DNA of 64,000 bases, taken from contig CM069607.1 of assembly GCA_035771175.1 (NCBI GenBank), forward strand, positions 4,571,501 to 4,635,500, in the 5' to 3' direction. Positions within the stretch are counted from its first letter, which is position 1. Every line of letters starts with the position of its first letter. The position numbers and the translations under genes are program-made. This document shows, one piece after another, positions 12,957 to 23,200 of this stretch. Origin of the DNA: Paratinospora sagittata (Eukaryota > Streptophyta > Magnoliopsida > Ranunculales > Menispermaceae). The notes beneath the pieces were generated by a model. It searched no databases and was not told the origin of the DNA. It saw only the letters and a list, made by a program, of their open reading frames with translations.

Positions 12957-12964
12957 ATGATGAC

Positions 12965-15036
12965 ATTTTGAGATTACATGGATCTTGCACGTAAAATGCA
13001 CAATTATGAAGGTCATCTTCCAATACCCTTTTGTCCGTACATGCATTTTTAACACAGATTGTGGCTCACAGCTAGTGAATGATAAAAAGTGGTAAATGCA
13101 TGTTTTTGAAACAAAAAAAACACTTGCATTAAGCAATGCAGATCATATGGACCCTACAAAAACTCGTAGAAGCAGAGAAGCGTGCCTGTGGATCAGAGAG
13201 CCTTGAAAGTGATGGTTTCTTCCTTGTCCTTCAAAATCCAAATGTTGGATATTCCTGGAGAATTGTGCAGAAGGAATCTGAAAGACCATAAGTCCTTTCT
13301 CTAGCTCTATATCTATGCATGGGCACTCATTCTAGAAAAAAGAAAGAAAGAAAGAAAAGAAATTCAAAGCATACTGTCCTGAAACTAAGCTTTAAACAAA
13401 AGAGCTATTTCCCTAACTTAGGAATTCAAGTACTGCTTGTTTTTCATTTTTTTTGTTTATGGAAGTCAGAAGTTGCTATTGCCACTGGAAGCAAGAGGAG
13501 GGCAATGGTGGGCCATGGGCTTACTACCTGCAACAATGTGGTACATGACACTGTCACTGGTCTTTTGCTTCTTCTTTTAAGCATCTGTTGTGTGTGTGTT
13601 TGAGTGGTGGGGGACAGGAAGGGAGCCATTTGTGTTGATTGATCTCAAACCAAGCTTTCTGCAAGCTTACATTCACATGTTGTCAGTACTGAGACTACTT
13701 TTTCTGCCTTTTTTTTTTTTCTTTTTGTTTTAACATTATGCTCAAGTCCAACCAACATTCAAAAGAGGTGATAGGAAAAAATCTCAGTTCATCTACTGTT
13801 GGTTTTTGTGCTTCCCAGGAATCTCATCTCATGTGAGTCCTTTCCTTTGAGGTTTTCAAGTTATGTGAAGGGCATTGCTTGGATTATGAAATATTCATAG
13901 ATCTGCCCTCCATATCCTTCAGCAATTGCAGAGATATATATATTACAGAAGGTTGACATGTTCTTGGAGGATAGGGTTACAATGAGAATTGAGAAGTTCT
14001 AATTTTATGATTTTAATTAATGCATGCATGTGAGATTTTTTTTTTAAATGTTTTTATTTTAAGATGATTTATAGAAAACCTATGAAAAAGTAAGAGAAGA
14101 AAATTTGGACCAGATAATCAGGGAAAGAAAAAAAAAAGTTGGTGGCCTAGCTTCTCATAGAAATATGTTTTTTATTATCCTTCTCTCTCACTGAAGTGAT
14201 TTTATATACACACATGCAGCCACCTCTAGTGCCTAACCTATGACATATGACATCATTTGCACTATATATAGAATAACATTAATACTTCAACCTTTTTGCT
14301 TCTTTTCTACCATTTTTATGTTCTTCTAAATCTATCATATTCTTGGTCTTTGCTTTTTCCCACAACTTACAACAGAATCTTTTTGGCTCTAATACCTCAT
14401 TCCACCCAAGTTTCTTTAAATGGTCATGCTTTCTAATCTTAGAACCATCCAAGCTTTTACCACTCTTTTAATGTAGTTAAGTCAATTCATTCTACATGGC
14501 CTTGTTTTTTCAAACCAAATCACATTTTGTCCTCTTTTATAAGTTAATATCTACAAATCCCTAACTTTTTCCTCTACCAAGTACTTGGCACCTAGTTCTT
14601 GGCCCAGTTAGTTCTTCTACTACACCTTTCTTCTAGATCTCTTAATACAAAATATCTGTGACCTTAAACTAATATTAGAGAAAAACGTAACAGTTAACAA
14701 GCTCTATGAGAAAGCCAATGAAAAGAGACAAAAAAAGAGAGACTAATGAGGGACTAGAACTTCAGATTAATTTGAGCAATCATTAACTTAGTTGAACATA
14801 AATAAACTGATCCAGTAAAATCTGAATGTCAAGTAACCAGTCGGATTGTATTCCATGCTACTACTTATAGAATGTGAAACAAGTACACTGTCACTCCCTG
14901 TTAGACTTTTCATTGATACCCGATATAAGTGTACTGTCTTCAGATCCAGATCTTCATCCCCATCTGGGTCTGAATGACGTTTCATTTCAAGGCACCTAGG
15001 GTCCGACCAAAAATCATGAGTTCTTTGATCTTTTAA
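12965..15036. other. Gene-free spacer
   Basis: No supported gene. A stretch near 13200-13640 has slightly higher complexity and ORFs of 60-94 codons on both strands, but no domain or splice structure is recognisable. The rest is AT-rich with T runs. Confidence 0.45.
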
Positions 15037-15255
15037 TTTCCTCTCATATATTTCCCCAGCAATGGCAGGAGTTCAAGCACTGATTACAACCTTTTATATT
15101 CTCGCTTATCTGAATCCTCACCTTTTGCACTTGCAACCAGTCACAGTTACTACACTCTCAATGACCTACCACCACTTGGTTCAACATCTAACTTGGAACC
15201 ATCTTCTCATCCAGCCAACTTTGCTGGGCAATCATCAGCTAATGGGCTACAATAG
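15037..15255 (+). other. Possible terminal-exon or gene fragment (Ser/Thr-rich)
   Basis: A frame open from 15037 to the TAG at 15253-15255 encodes a Ser-, Thr- and Pro-rich stretch that includes DYNLLYSRLSESSPFALATS and SYYTLNDLPPLGST. A good 3' splice site (TTTCCCCAG at 15051-15059) sits just before it. The composition looks like a disordered protein tail rather than random AT-rich DNA. No upstream exons with a recognisable domain were found, so it may be a captured or decayed gene fragment. I do not recognise the parent protein. Confidence 0.22.
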
Positions 15256-16834
15256 GCATACATCAGAATTATACTACCAATTGAAAACTTTTCCTAATCA
15301 CTTACGAGCTTCTAAAGAGATTTGTAACATATAGTTGTCTCTCCAGCATATGCTTCATTCATTTGTCCACGTGCAGCAACTTTACTTGCGTATTATGATA
15401 TCATCCCTAAAGAGGTTATTCTCAACAAATAAAGAAAAGGAAAGGGCAGACAACATCACCATAGAGAAAACTTTAAAAGAACATAGAAATACATTGAGCT
15501 AGGGAAGTCAAATGGTTACAGAAGGAATGTTGAAGTTGAACTACATACCATCTGGTACGTCATAGACTACAAGCAGCAGAAAATAAAATCAGTTCCAAGA
15601 ATTGAGATATTATATAATAAAAAGAATCCTGAGGATTGATCTTGCAAAACTGAAATGGCATATAGTGGCCTAAATTTTTCTTGAGATGCGACCATTATTT
15701 TTAGCTCTATGTAACAATTTAAATTAGGTAAAAACAAATACCTCTTCAAGAGTGACCTGCTGTATTCACTGAACAGACTAACTCTGGCCGAGACAACCTA
15801 GCTACAACGTAAGACTGATGCTCTCAAATTCTTTTCAAACCTTGCAATAGCGTACAAATTGGATTCACTGATAAGAAGCACACTGAGACATGAACTGGCT
15901 AAATACAAGCCCTCCACAACATCAATCGGTCTCATTCTGATTCTGGTTCCAGCAGTTAAGAATGCTCTCTGATGATAGTTTGAACCATTTTCTGCAAGAA
16001 TATAATTGAACATGAAAACAGTGTCATCATTTACCAGAGTAATGTAGGGAGTTATGCAGTGAAAATCCTTTTAAGTTAAAATTTCAAAAGTAAACAGGGT
16101 TAGAGTAAACAGTTGATAAGTTTAAAAGAGCTGTGTGATTAGCTGTGTTGCTTTTGAGTATAGCAAACAACCACATATCATTCATTTCCAGTCCGGTTCA
16201 CACACTTATAAACAAAGAAGTATCCTTCAGGAAACCAATCATACATGCAATGAAGTGCCTGAGAATAGTAACATTAAAAGGACAAAACACTTTCACATCC
16301 ATATCAAACCACACTGGAATAAAAACCTCCAGCTTGTAGTCCATTTCTGTAGCCAAAGACAACATTAGTTTTGGATTGATCACCCAAAGAAATAACTACG
16401 AACCTGCTTTGGAAGCCACACTTTTTCATAGGATTATTAGAGCAAATGCTTGTTCATGGGAGGAGGAGAAAATGGAGATCATAGAAGCATTGCTCATCTT
16501 AGAGTAAGGTGATTCAATAGCCATACCACATGCACACCCTACCAGGGTGTTGATTTGAGTCACACATGTTTAAGACGACATCACAATGGTGAAAGCACCG
16601 TTACTAGCTATTGTGACTTAATCTTTCTCGTCATCCTAAATTACAGGATGGCCTGCCTGCTCTGTTGGTGGCATGCTTACACCCATCCTTTACAAGTTCA
16701 TGGGTGTGATAACACCAACGCAAGAGAATACTATTCTTTGCATGCTCATGCAGAATTTCGCTGGGAGGTCTCTATCATATTTACTACCAATCAGTTCAAT
16801 TTTCTGTTGCATAAGGAATTACCTTGGCTAAAGA
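15256..16834. other. Gene-free spacer
   Basis: No supported gene. ORFs of 60-108 codons occur on both strands around 15570-16880 but overlap one another and have no recognisable motif. Confidence 0.4.
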
Positions 16835-17571
16835 TAAGGGTGTGCACAAAATGCGGTCACCCTAAAATGCCAACCAATTAGGTAAGCTAGGTTTATAACC
16901 CAAGAATGTGTTTATAGGGTCTTGAAATTTGAAAATAATTATAACCTGACCTGAGCCAACTTAACTCGATCAACACTTAACATATTTTATCAACACAAAT
17001 GCACTGCAACTAATATGTATCACACCATTTAAATAGTAAATAAAAAATTTAATTCCTCCCTTTGAAGGAGGCCTTGGACAAGGCTCCTATGGGAAGGAGA
17101 GCATTTGTTGAAATGTTGAAGAACAAAATAGTTGGGAGAGGGAAGGAGGGGAGGAATTTATATAGAAGAGAAGTTGTCCTCTCTTCCCAGGGCCCAAGCC
17201 AAAATCACCCTTCACTCCTCCCAGATGAAAGTCAACCTTTTCTTCCTTTCCTTACCTCCTCTTTTCAAGCCAATCAAAACCATTCTGATGGCTTGGCTTA
17301 TGAGTTTTTTGAAATTCAAAAATTAAATTTGATTACTAGTTGGGTTGAAGCCCACTCTTATTCTAGTTTGGGGTCTCTAATAGGATTGAGACCAATTTCA
17401 AAGTTAATTAGACTCAACAACCTGACTGATCCGACCAAATGATTAGGTCAGTCAGGATAGTTTTATGATTTTGGCAGGTCCGTTCTGGGTGGAGTGACCA
17501 TACAACTGATTATGTAGGGCTGGGTTGGATTTCAGTCCACAACTGACTAGGGCCAACCAAACACACCCCTA
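16835..17571. mobile_element. hAT-like MITE
   Basis: The ends match in inverted orientation: left TAAGGGTGTGCACAAAATG, right reverse complement TAGGGGTGTGTTTGGTTGG. The interior has CCTGACCTGAGCC and GGTCAGTCAGGA type motifs near the ends. The 126-codon ORF at 17062-17442 lies wholly inside and has no domain. I did not find a convincing 8-bp duplication, so the limits are approximate. Confidence 0.5.
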
Positions 17572-18900
17572 CTTTTGAGGCAATGGTTTGATTTTTGTTC
17601 CTTGTATCTTATAAAATAGTCCTCTATACCATTTCCTATGGAAATCAGTGAGAGATAATGCTTGCCTTTCTATGGGGAACTCCATCTTGGAGGGTTCCAT
17701 TGACAATTAGGAATGCTTGACATATATTTAGGTTAAATGCAATTACATAATTTTCCTTTGATTTTATCGAAGAAATACAAAGATATTGAAAGCATGTAGG
17801 TTGAACTCAATGCCAATGGAAGGAAGATCAAATGGTCAAGGAGAGCATATCACTCGCAAGGTCAATTCAAGGGAAAGTTAAAAATTGATATGCAAGTTGC
17901 TGGTTAGATATTGGTGAAGGATAAAACACTATTCACGACATGCAACACAGTTAACAAGTAACCATCATAGAGTGCATTTAATGGTGTTTTTCCAATCTCT
18001 AGCTTTTTCTTTGTTAAAAAAAAAAATTAGTAAGAAAGGATCAAATTAATTAAGAACAGAGAAGTACAATTAGAGAAGAAGTCCTCAGGAGAATATGGCA
18101 AGGATAGCGATATATATGCATATACATAGAAGCATTAATAGAAGTAAGGTAGATCAATCAAACCGATTCTACGAATCAAAACAAACTGAAATATACTGCC
18201 AACTCCTCAGATAAGAAATTTGGTGATGAGCTAAAATAACGAATATGATTATACTAGGTTAGTTTATCTCTTCAATGATCTAATGTTAACGATGTACAGC
18301 AGTAGAAAGTAGAAACCTTTTGTCAAATTGTTTACGTGATTAACTCCGGTTAGACCAAACATTTATATTCCATGCAAAGGAGAGTGACTGATTAAGTGGG
18401 AAAATATGTGGATAAATGCTGATAAGACAGCTAATTGACAAACATAGGATTTATGGACAACGATCTTATATTGACCCAAGAAATTTAGTGATACTCCTAT
18501 TCACTGAAACTGCTAGGATTTTTATTCCTAGGATTCCTACCCCCCAAAGTTCCAGCCGCATACCAGCTTATAAAAGCAAAAAATAAAAAGGAGAATGACC
18601 AACAATGGCATGACAATTCAATCCAAAAACTGGCTATTGAGATCAGCGTAAGAACTTTGAGAACCAAAAATATTGCAAAACCAAAAGAAATTCCTTTTGA
18701 TTCTACGATAAATGGTTCATGAAACTGGATGTTTACAGGATATAGACTTATAGTAAAGCCATGAACAGGACAGCACCCCTAGTTATACAAGTAGCAAAAG
18801 ACTGCAGTATGCCTTCGTCTTAATTAGAAGCTTTTAAAAGAATGAGATGGTTAAATAAACAAAAGATAGTGAGGCTTTAAACCACAAAAGAATTGCAGAA
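17572..18900. other. Gene-free spacer downstream of the PPR gene
   Basis: No supported gene. The right part may include the 3' UTR of the minus-strand PPR gene. Confidence 0.4.
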
Positions 18901-19072
18901 AAAGAGCACAGATAAACAATGGGAAACAAGAAAAATAAAAATCTTACACATGCGGACCTTCATTGATTCCATCCTCTATTCCTGGAATCCAGAACCATTT
19001 GTAGAGCTTCACTGAGCACTTCCAAAATAATTTGAGAACTCAGAATGCCACTTTCCACCATGTAGGCACGCA

Positions 19073-20955
19073 TCAGATAGAGAAAGCATCCAAAGGAATT
19101 CCAAATCCATGCTTGCACATAGTCCCTAATAGTCGTTCTACTTTAGATCTTTGACCACATTTTGAGTAGGCCTTGTACATAATCAAGAATGTTTTCTTTG
19201 TAGGATCCAAGTTACATCTCTCCATCTCATTCAAAACATCTTCCATTTCCTCCAGCCGATTTTTCGATGCATACATGACCATCTTACAGTGATACAAGGA
19301 CCGACAGATTCTCCACCCAGAATTCTCTGCCTCCTTCACAAAGTTCGCAAGGCCTTCCAAAGCATTACTTCGGAAATAACCAGTTATGATTGAGCGCATT
19401 ACACTGACAGTCGTGACCAAGGTTTTATGCTCAAATGCTTTTCTTATAGACTTCTCCATGCCCTCTAACAAATTCTCTTGGGCGTAAGCCCTGATTAGTA
19501 GCACATTCAACCATGGCCTATAGTCATCTTCTGGGATGAGCCTCATCAGTGCTTCTATCTTTTTAATCCTATCAGTATCAGAACTCTTACAGTATGCACA
19601 TATCATGGCTCTAATCAGCGGCACTTTCTTATCGTTCATCAAGCAATTCTTAACCAATTCATAAGTTTTTTCCATTTTCTCCAAATTTCCTGAATGTGCA
19701 TAACCTCGAAGCAATAGCAGTTGGGTGTTAAGGTCAGGCTTGACAGGACCTTCCTCCATAACTCTGAGCGTCCTCTCCATATCTTCCCACATCCATGCTG
19801 TGACATATCCCGCAAGTAGGTTATTATATGTAGATAAATTTGGGGACAGTCCCAAATCTTTTATCTCCCTGAAAGTTGTCTCCATGTGATCCACCAACAT
19901 CAATCTACCAAAAACTGATATAAGAATGTTGTATGTCACAATAGTAGGGCTGCAATCTGCTTCTCTCTTTAGGTCCCGAAATAATGCCTGACACTTCCCG
20001 GCCAAACCATTGTACATATACGCTCCCATTAATGCATTATAAATCGAAATTGTTTTAGTTCCCTTACTAGCAGCTTCTGTAAACAAATTGACAGCAAGAT
20101 CAATATTTTTAATTCTACCAGCAATCGTAATGCCTTTGGCATACTCCTCTGACACCAATGGAAAATCAGCATCAGCCTGTTTCCTTCTCCAATTAAAAAC
20201 CTGGAAATGATTATTATGACTTATGAGACCAACAAAATCAACCTTTTTCCTTTCCTCCAAGTTTTCAATAACGTTTTCATTTACAAAAACAAAAAGGAGA
20301 AAAACAAAATTAAATTAAGAAAATAACTTTTTCAAATCAGATTCGCCAAGGCTCCATTTGGTTTGTGATTCAAATACATTTGTTTTATATCGGAAAATCC
20401 GAAAACAAAGGAAACGCGGTTGTTTGATTAGTCATATTTTCCCAACATTTTACTAAGAAAATAATATGTTTTCAGAGAACAATAATAAAAAAAATCTGTT
20501 TCTAAATTTTCATTTTCGGACTGTGTTCTTGTTTTTGAATCAAAACCAAATGCAACCTAAATGATTCCGTATATTGAGAATCTAAGTACCTCTAGCGCCA
20601 GAGAAGGCCAGGATTTCAACTGACTCAGCAGCTCAACCATGGCAGATCCATTAGAGTAGCTGCAAACCAACGAAGCAGCCTTCGTCTCCAATATTCCACC
20701 GACCTTCTCCGAATCGTAGCGATTATCTACCAACTCTTCCGTCAAATCTAACAACTTGGAGCTTAAATCCTCTTCGGCGATTCTTCCAGTACTACTCGTC
20801 GTCTTCTCCGTAAACAGACTGATAACTTTCGGAAACTCGCTTGAGCAGAAACAACGATTCCGCGCCAAGATTCCAGATAAATACAACGGTAGGGTTTTGG
20901 GATTCGGAAAGCTTCTTTGGTGAAACATGTCTGTGATTCTACGGAAGCGGTTCAT
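19073..20955 (-). CDS. Pentatricopeptide repeat protein, P class, probably mitochondrial
   Basis: Two exons on the minus strand: 20590-20955 (122 codons) and 19073-20200, joined in phase 0 (GAG|GTACTT donor, TTCCAG|GTT acceptor), giving 497 residues. The junction reads [13 protein letters not shown], which restores a continuous PPR-type helix. The first ~40 residues are Arg/Ser-rich and lack acids, like a mitochondrial transit peptide. The rest is a chain of ~35-residue helical repeats, for example [36 protein letters not shown] and [19 protein letters not shown]. No E, DYW or SMR domain follows, so it is P class. Such proteins bind organelle RNA and act in its stability, splicing or translation. 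From memory it resembles Arabidopsis At2g30780, which I cannot verify here. The intron holds a MITE. The C-terminus may be altered (see findings). Confidence 0.9.
20349..20560. mobile_element. MITE inside the PPR intron
   Basis: The terminal inverted repeat is readable: left GGCTCCATTTGGTTTGTGAT, right reverse complement GGTTGCATTTGGTTTTGAT. The body is AT-rich and non-coding. It lies entirely between the donor (20589) and acceptor (20201) of the PPR gene, so it should be removed by splicing. A similar-looking terminus occurs near 52927. Confidence 0.6.
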
Positions 20956-21105
20956 CGCGATGTTAGAGCGATGGAAGAAGTTCTAAGATTGCGATTGAAT
21001 TCGAAGAAACCGCGCATTCTCCTTCGAGATTTAATCCTTTTGCGCGCTGAGCTCTCTCTCTCTCTCCGCCGCAGAGGAGAAGACGGGGTTACTGAATCAA
21101 AATGA

Positions 21106-21704
21106 AGTAACAGATTCGCATTTGGAAATTAATCTACTAATGATATGTATATTGGCCCGTTTGCTGGTCTCATTAACTTATTATTAATTTTATTTTTTGA
21201 GAAAATATATTCTTAGTAGTTAATTATATTCAGCTTCATCGCATACTTTTAAAAGGCATGATTCCTGACCTATTAATCTCCCTTTCCCTTACTTATAACT
21301 CAACTAGTATTAGATTTATTTAAAAAAAAAAAAATTGATGATAGTTTATTTAATATGATTCAAACATGGCATCTCGTACAATATTTTTTTGTATCCCCAA
21401 GTTGTTATTGTTTATAAAAAGTAATTTTAAACTTTACAAGTTGACATTTACTTATTATATCCACTTCAAAATCAAGTTTAATTATACTATCTCATTTATC
21501 ATTACATTTGTATTATTTTTAAGTATTTTGTTTTAAACATTAAAAAAACTCATCCCAATAGAATATATTACGTGATATAATTAAAGCAAATGGTTAAAAG
21601 ATCTTTATTTAATTCAGGTAAGTAAAGTTCAACAAATTCCTCCATGATGCTACTAAACGTTTAAAAAAGCAGGAAATAAGCATTTTGATCATCACATTTT
21701 CTAA
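21106..21704. other. Gene-free spacer upstream of the PPR gene
   Basis: AT-rich sequence with no supported gene. The part next to 20955 is probably the PPR leader and promoter; a CT repeat at about 21051-21066 is consistent with a leader. Confidence 0.4.
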
Positions 21705-21813
21705 TGATAATTTATACCATTGAAGATATGAATATATACACTATACCCATCATCAAGCAGTTGAACATAATTTGAGCTTAGCACTCTTAGTCTTAGTAGG
21801 AACCTGCTGCTAG
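21705..21813. repeat. ~100-bp direct repeat, copy 1
   Basis: The stretch containing ATTGAAGATATGAATATA, then AACATAATTTGAGC and GCTGCTAG, recurs in diverged form at 22872-22976. Copy 1 ends exactly where the copia LTR begins at 21814. Confidence 0.75.
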
Positions 21814-22456
21814 TGTTAGGATATGTTGTGAGTATGTAACTAATTTAGTTAAGTCAATTGAGTTGCTAAACAGTATTAACTGTCTAGTGTCAGTGGTTGT
21901 TAGAGTTTGTTTTAACTAATTCTAGAAGCTTCCTCTTCCTTTATAAATAGGCTTGTATACTATGTTTCAGAATACATTGAATACAACAGATTATTCAGTC
22001 TTTCGTTTCTTGTTTTCTTTCTTTCTTTAATTCATTTATTACTCTGTTTCATCTTTGTTAATTCATTACATGGTATCAGAGCTGCAATGGCAGAATCTCG
22101 TTCATCTTCTTTGCTAGAGGGATCTTCATTATCCGTGAAATCAACTCCAATAATGTTTTAATCATTCCTTCTCAATCAAACTTGGTGAAGGAAACTTTCT
22201 GATATGGTGGAGACAACAGGTTACGGGAACAATTAGAGGGCACAAACTTCAGAAGTTTATTGATAATGAAGCTAGATCTCCTCCAAGGTTCTTGTCTTCA
22301 GTCGCTGCTAATCAAGGTGATGTTAATCCGGTGTTTGTTGATTGGGAACAACAAGATCAATTGTTGTTCTCGTGGCTCTTATCATCGATGTCTCAACCAA
22401 TTCTTACTTGCCTTGTTGGTTGTGAAACTTCATCTCAAAACACTTGAGACTTTCTT
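21814..22456 (+). mobile_element. Truncated Ty1/copia retrotransposon: 5' LTR, PBS and broken gag
   Basis: A 257-bp LTR (21814-22070) starts TGTTAGGAT and ends TTACA. It contains a TATAAATA box (about 21943) and is followed directly by TGGTATCAGAGC (22071-22082), the standard copia primer-binding site matching the 3' end of initiator Met-tRNA. The gag frame starts at ATG 22087, but a TAA interrupts it after about 24 codons. Further on, another frame reads typical copia gag such as LGEGNFLIWWRQQV and WEQQDQLLFSWLLSSM. The element stops at 22456, where an unrelated repeat begins, so integrase, RT and the 3' LTR are missing. Confidence 0.88.
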
Positions 22457-22595
22457 TGTCACACCCCGCGGATGTGATGAGTACCTCCTACTCGAACGTA
22501 CCCCAGCCATAGCACCACATAATATTGTCTCATCCCGGTGTATGACCCGCCACACAAAGACATCTCGTACCCCAAAATCATTTGTCTACACGTGA
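22457..22595. mobile_element. Fragment related to the 28265-28539 MITE
   Basis: The segment starts TGTCACACCCC and shares GGATGTGATG, GTACCCCAGCCATAG and ACCACATAATATTGT with the element at 28265-28539. It is fused to the end of the broken copia gag. The matching right terminus is not recognisable, so this is a partial copy. Confidence 0.6.
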
Positions 22596-22871
22596 GCTAA
22601 ATCATAATCTATTAACAATGCAATAGTAAGCCATAATGTTGACCCACCACTAACATGAACAACAATATTTTTTGATGGATTACATTTGCCTGCTTGACTT
22701 GGTTTATGCCCATGCTTTGTCATTGACGCACTAAACCTTACCTTTGAAAATGGATGATAGAATGGACAACATTTTCAAAGTTCTCATATGAACTTCCATC
22801 CACAACGATAGCATTCTTCCATTTCATAATATTTATGAAGTTCATTTTTGAGAATGGAATAATTATCTTGG

Positions 22872-22976
22872 GATAATATATATCATTGAAGATTATGAAT
22901 ATACACATGCACCAACCATCAAGCAATTGAACATAATTTGAGCCAAGTTACTCTTAACTAGGAAGCTGCTAGGAAA
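22872..22976. repeat. ~100-bp direct repeat, copy 2
   Basis: Diverged second copy of 21705-21813, sharing AACATAATTTGAGC and GCTGCTAGG. It lies between the mobile-element debris and the 3' end of the coiled-coil gene. The pair suggests an old tandem duplication later split by insertions. Confidence 0.7.
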
Positions 22977-23200
22977 TGCACTTAAAAATGGAGCTTTATT
23001 ATTTCTGCAGCAAAAGATAACAAGTCATCCTTCTAAGTTAGAAGTGAAAGCTAATAATAAGCTCACTACTTGATTTCTTTCAGCACTTTAAAAATGGATC
23101 ACTCCACACCCTGTTCTTCCCCCATCAGTTTTTGGAATTCAAAAAACAGTAACACTGACTACAAAAAAGGTTAATGAAATGTTTAAAAAGGATTGAACAG

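Noticed and set aside
17062..17442. 126-codon ORF with a plausible start
   Set aside because: Lies wholly inside a MITE and shows no recognisable domain.
22260..22595. 111-codon plus-strand ORF
   Set aside because: It runs out of frame through copia gag remnants into a MITE fragment; not a gene.
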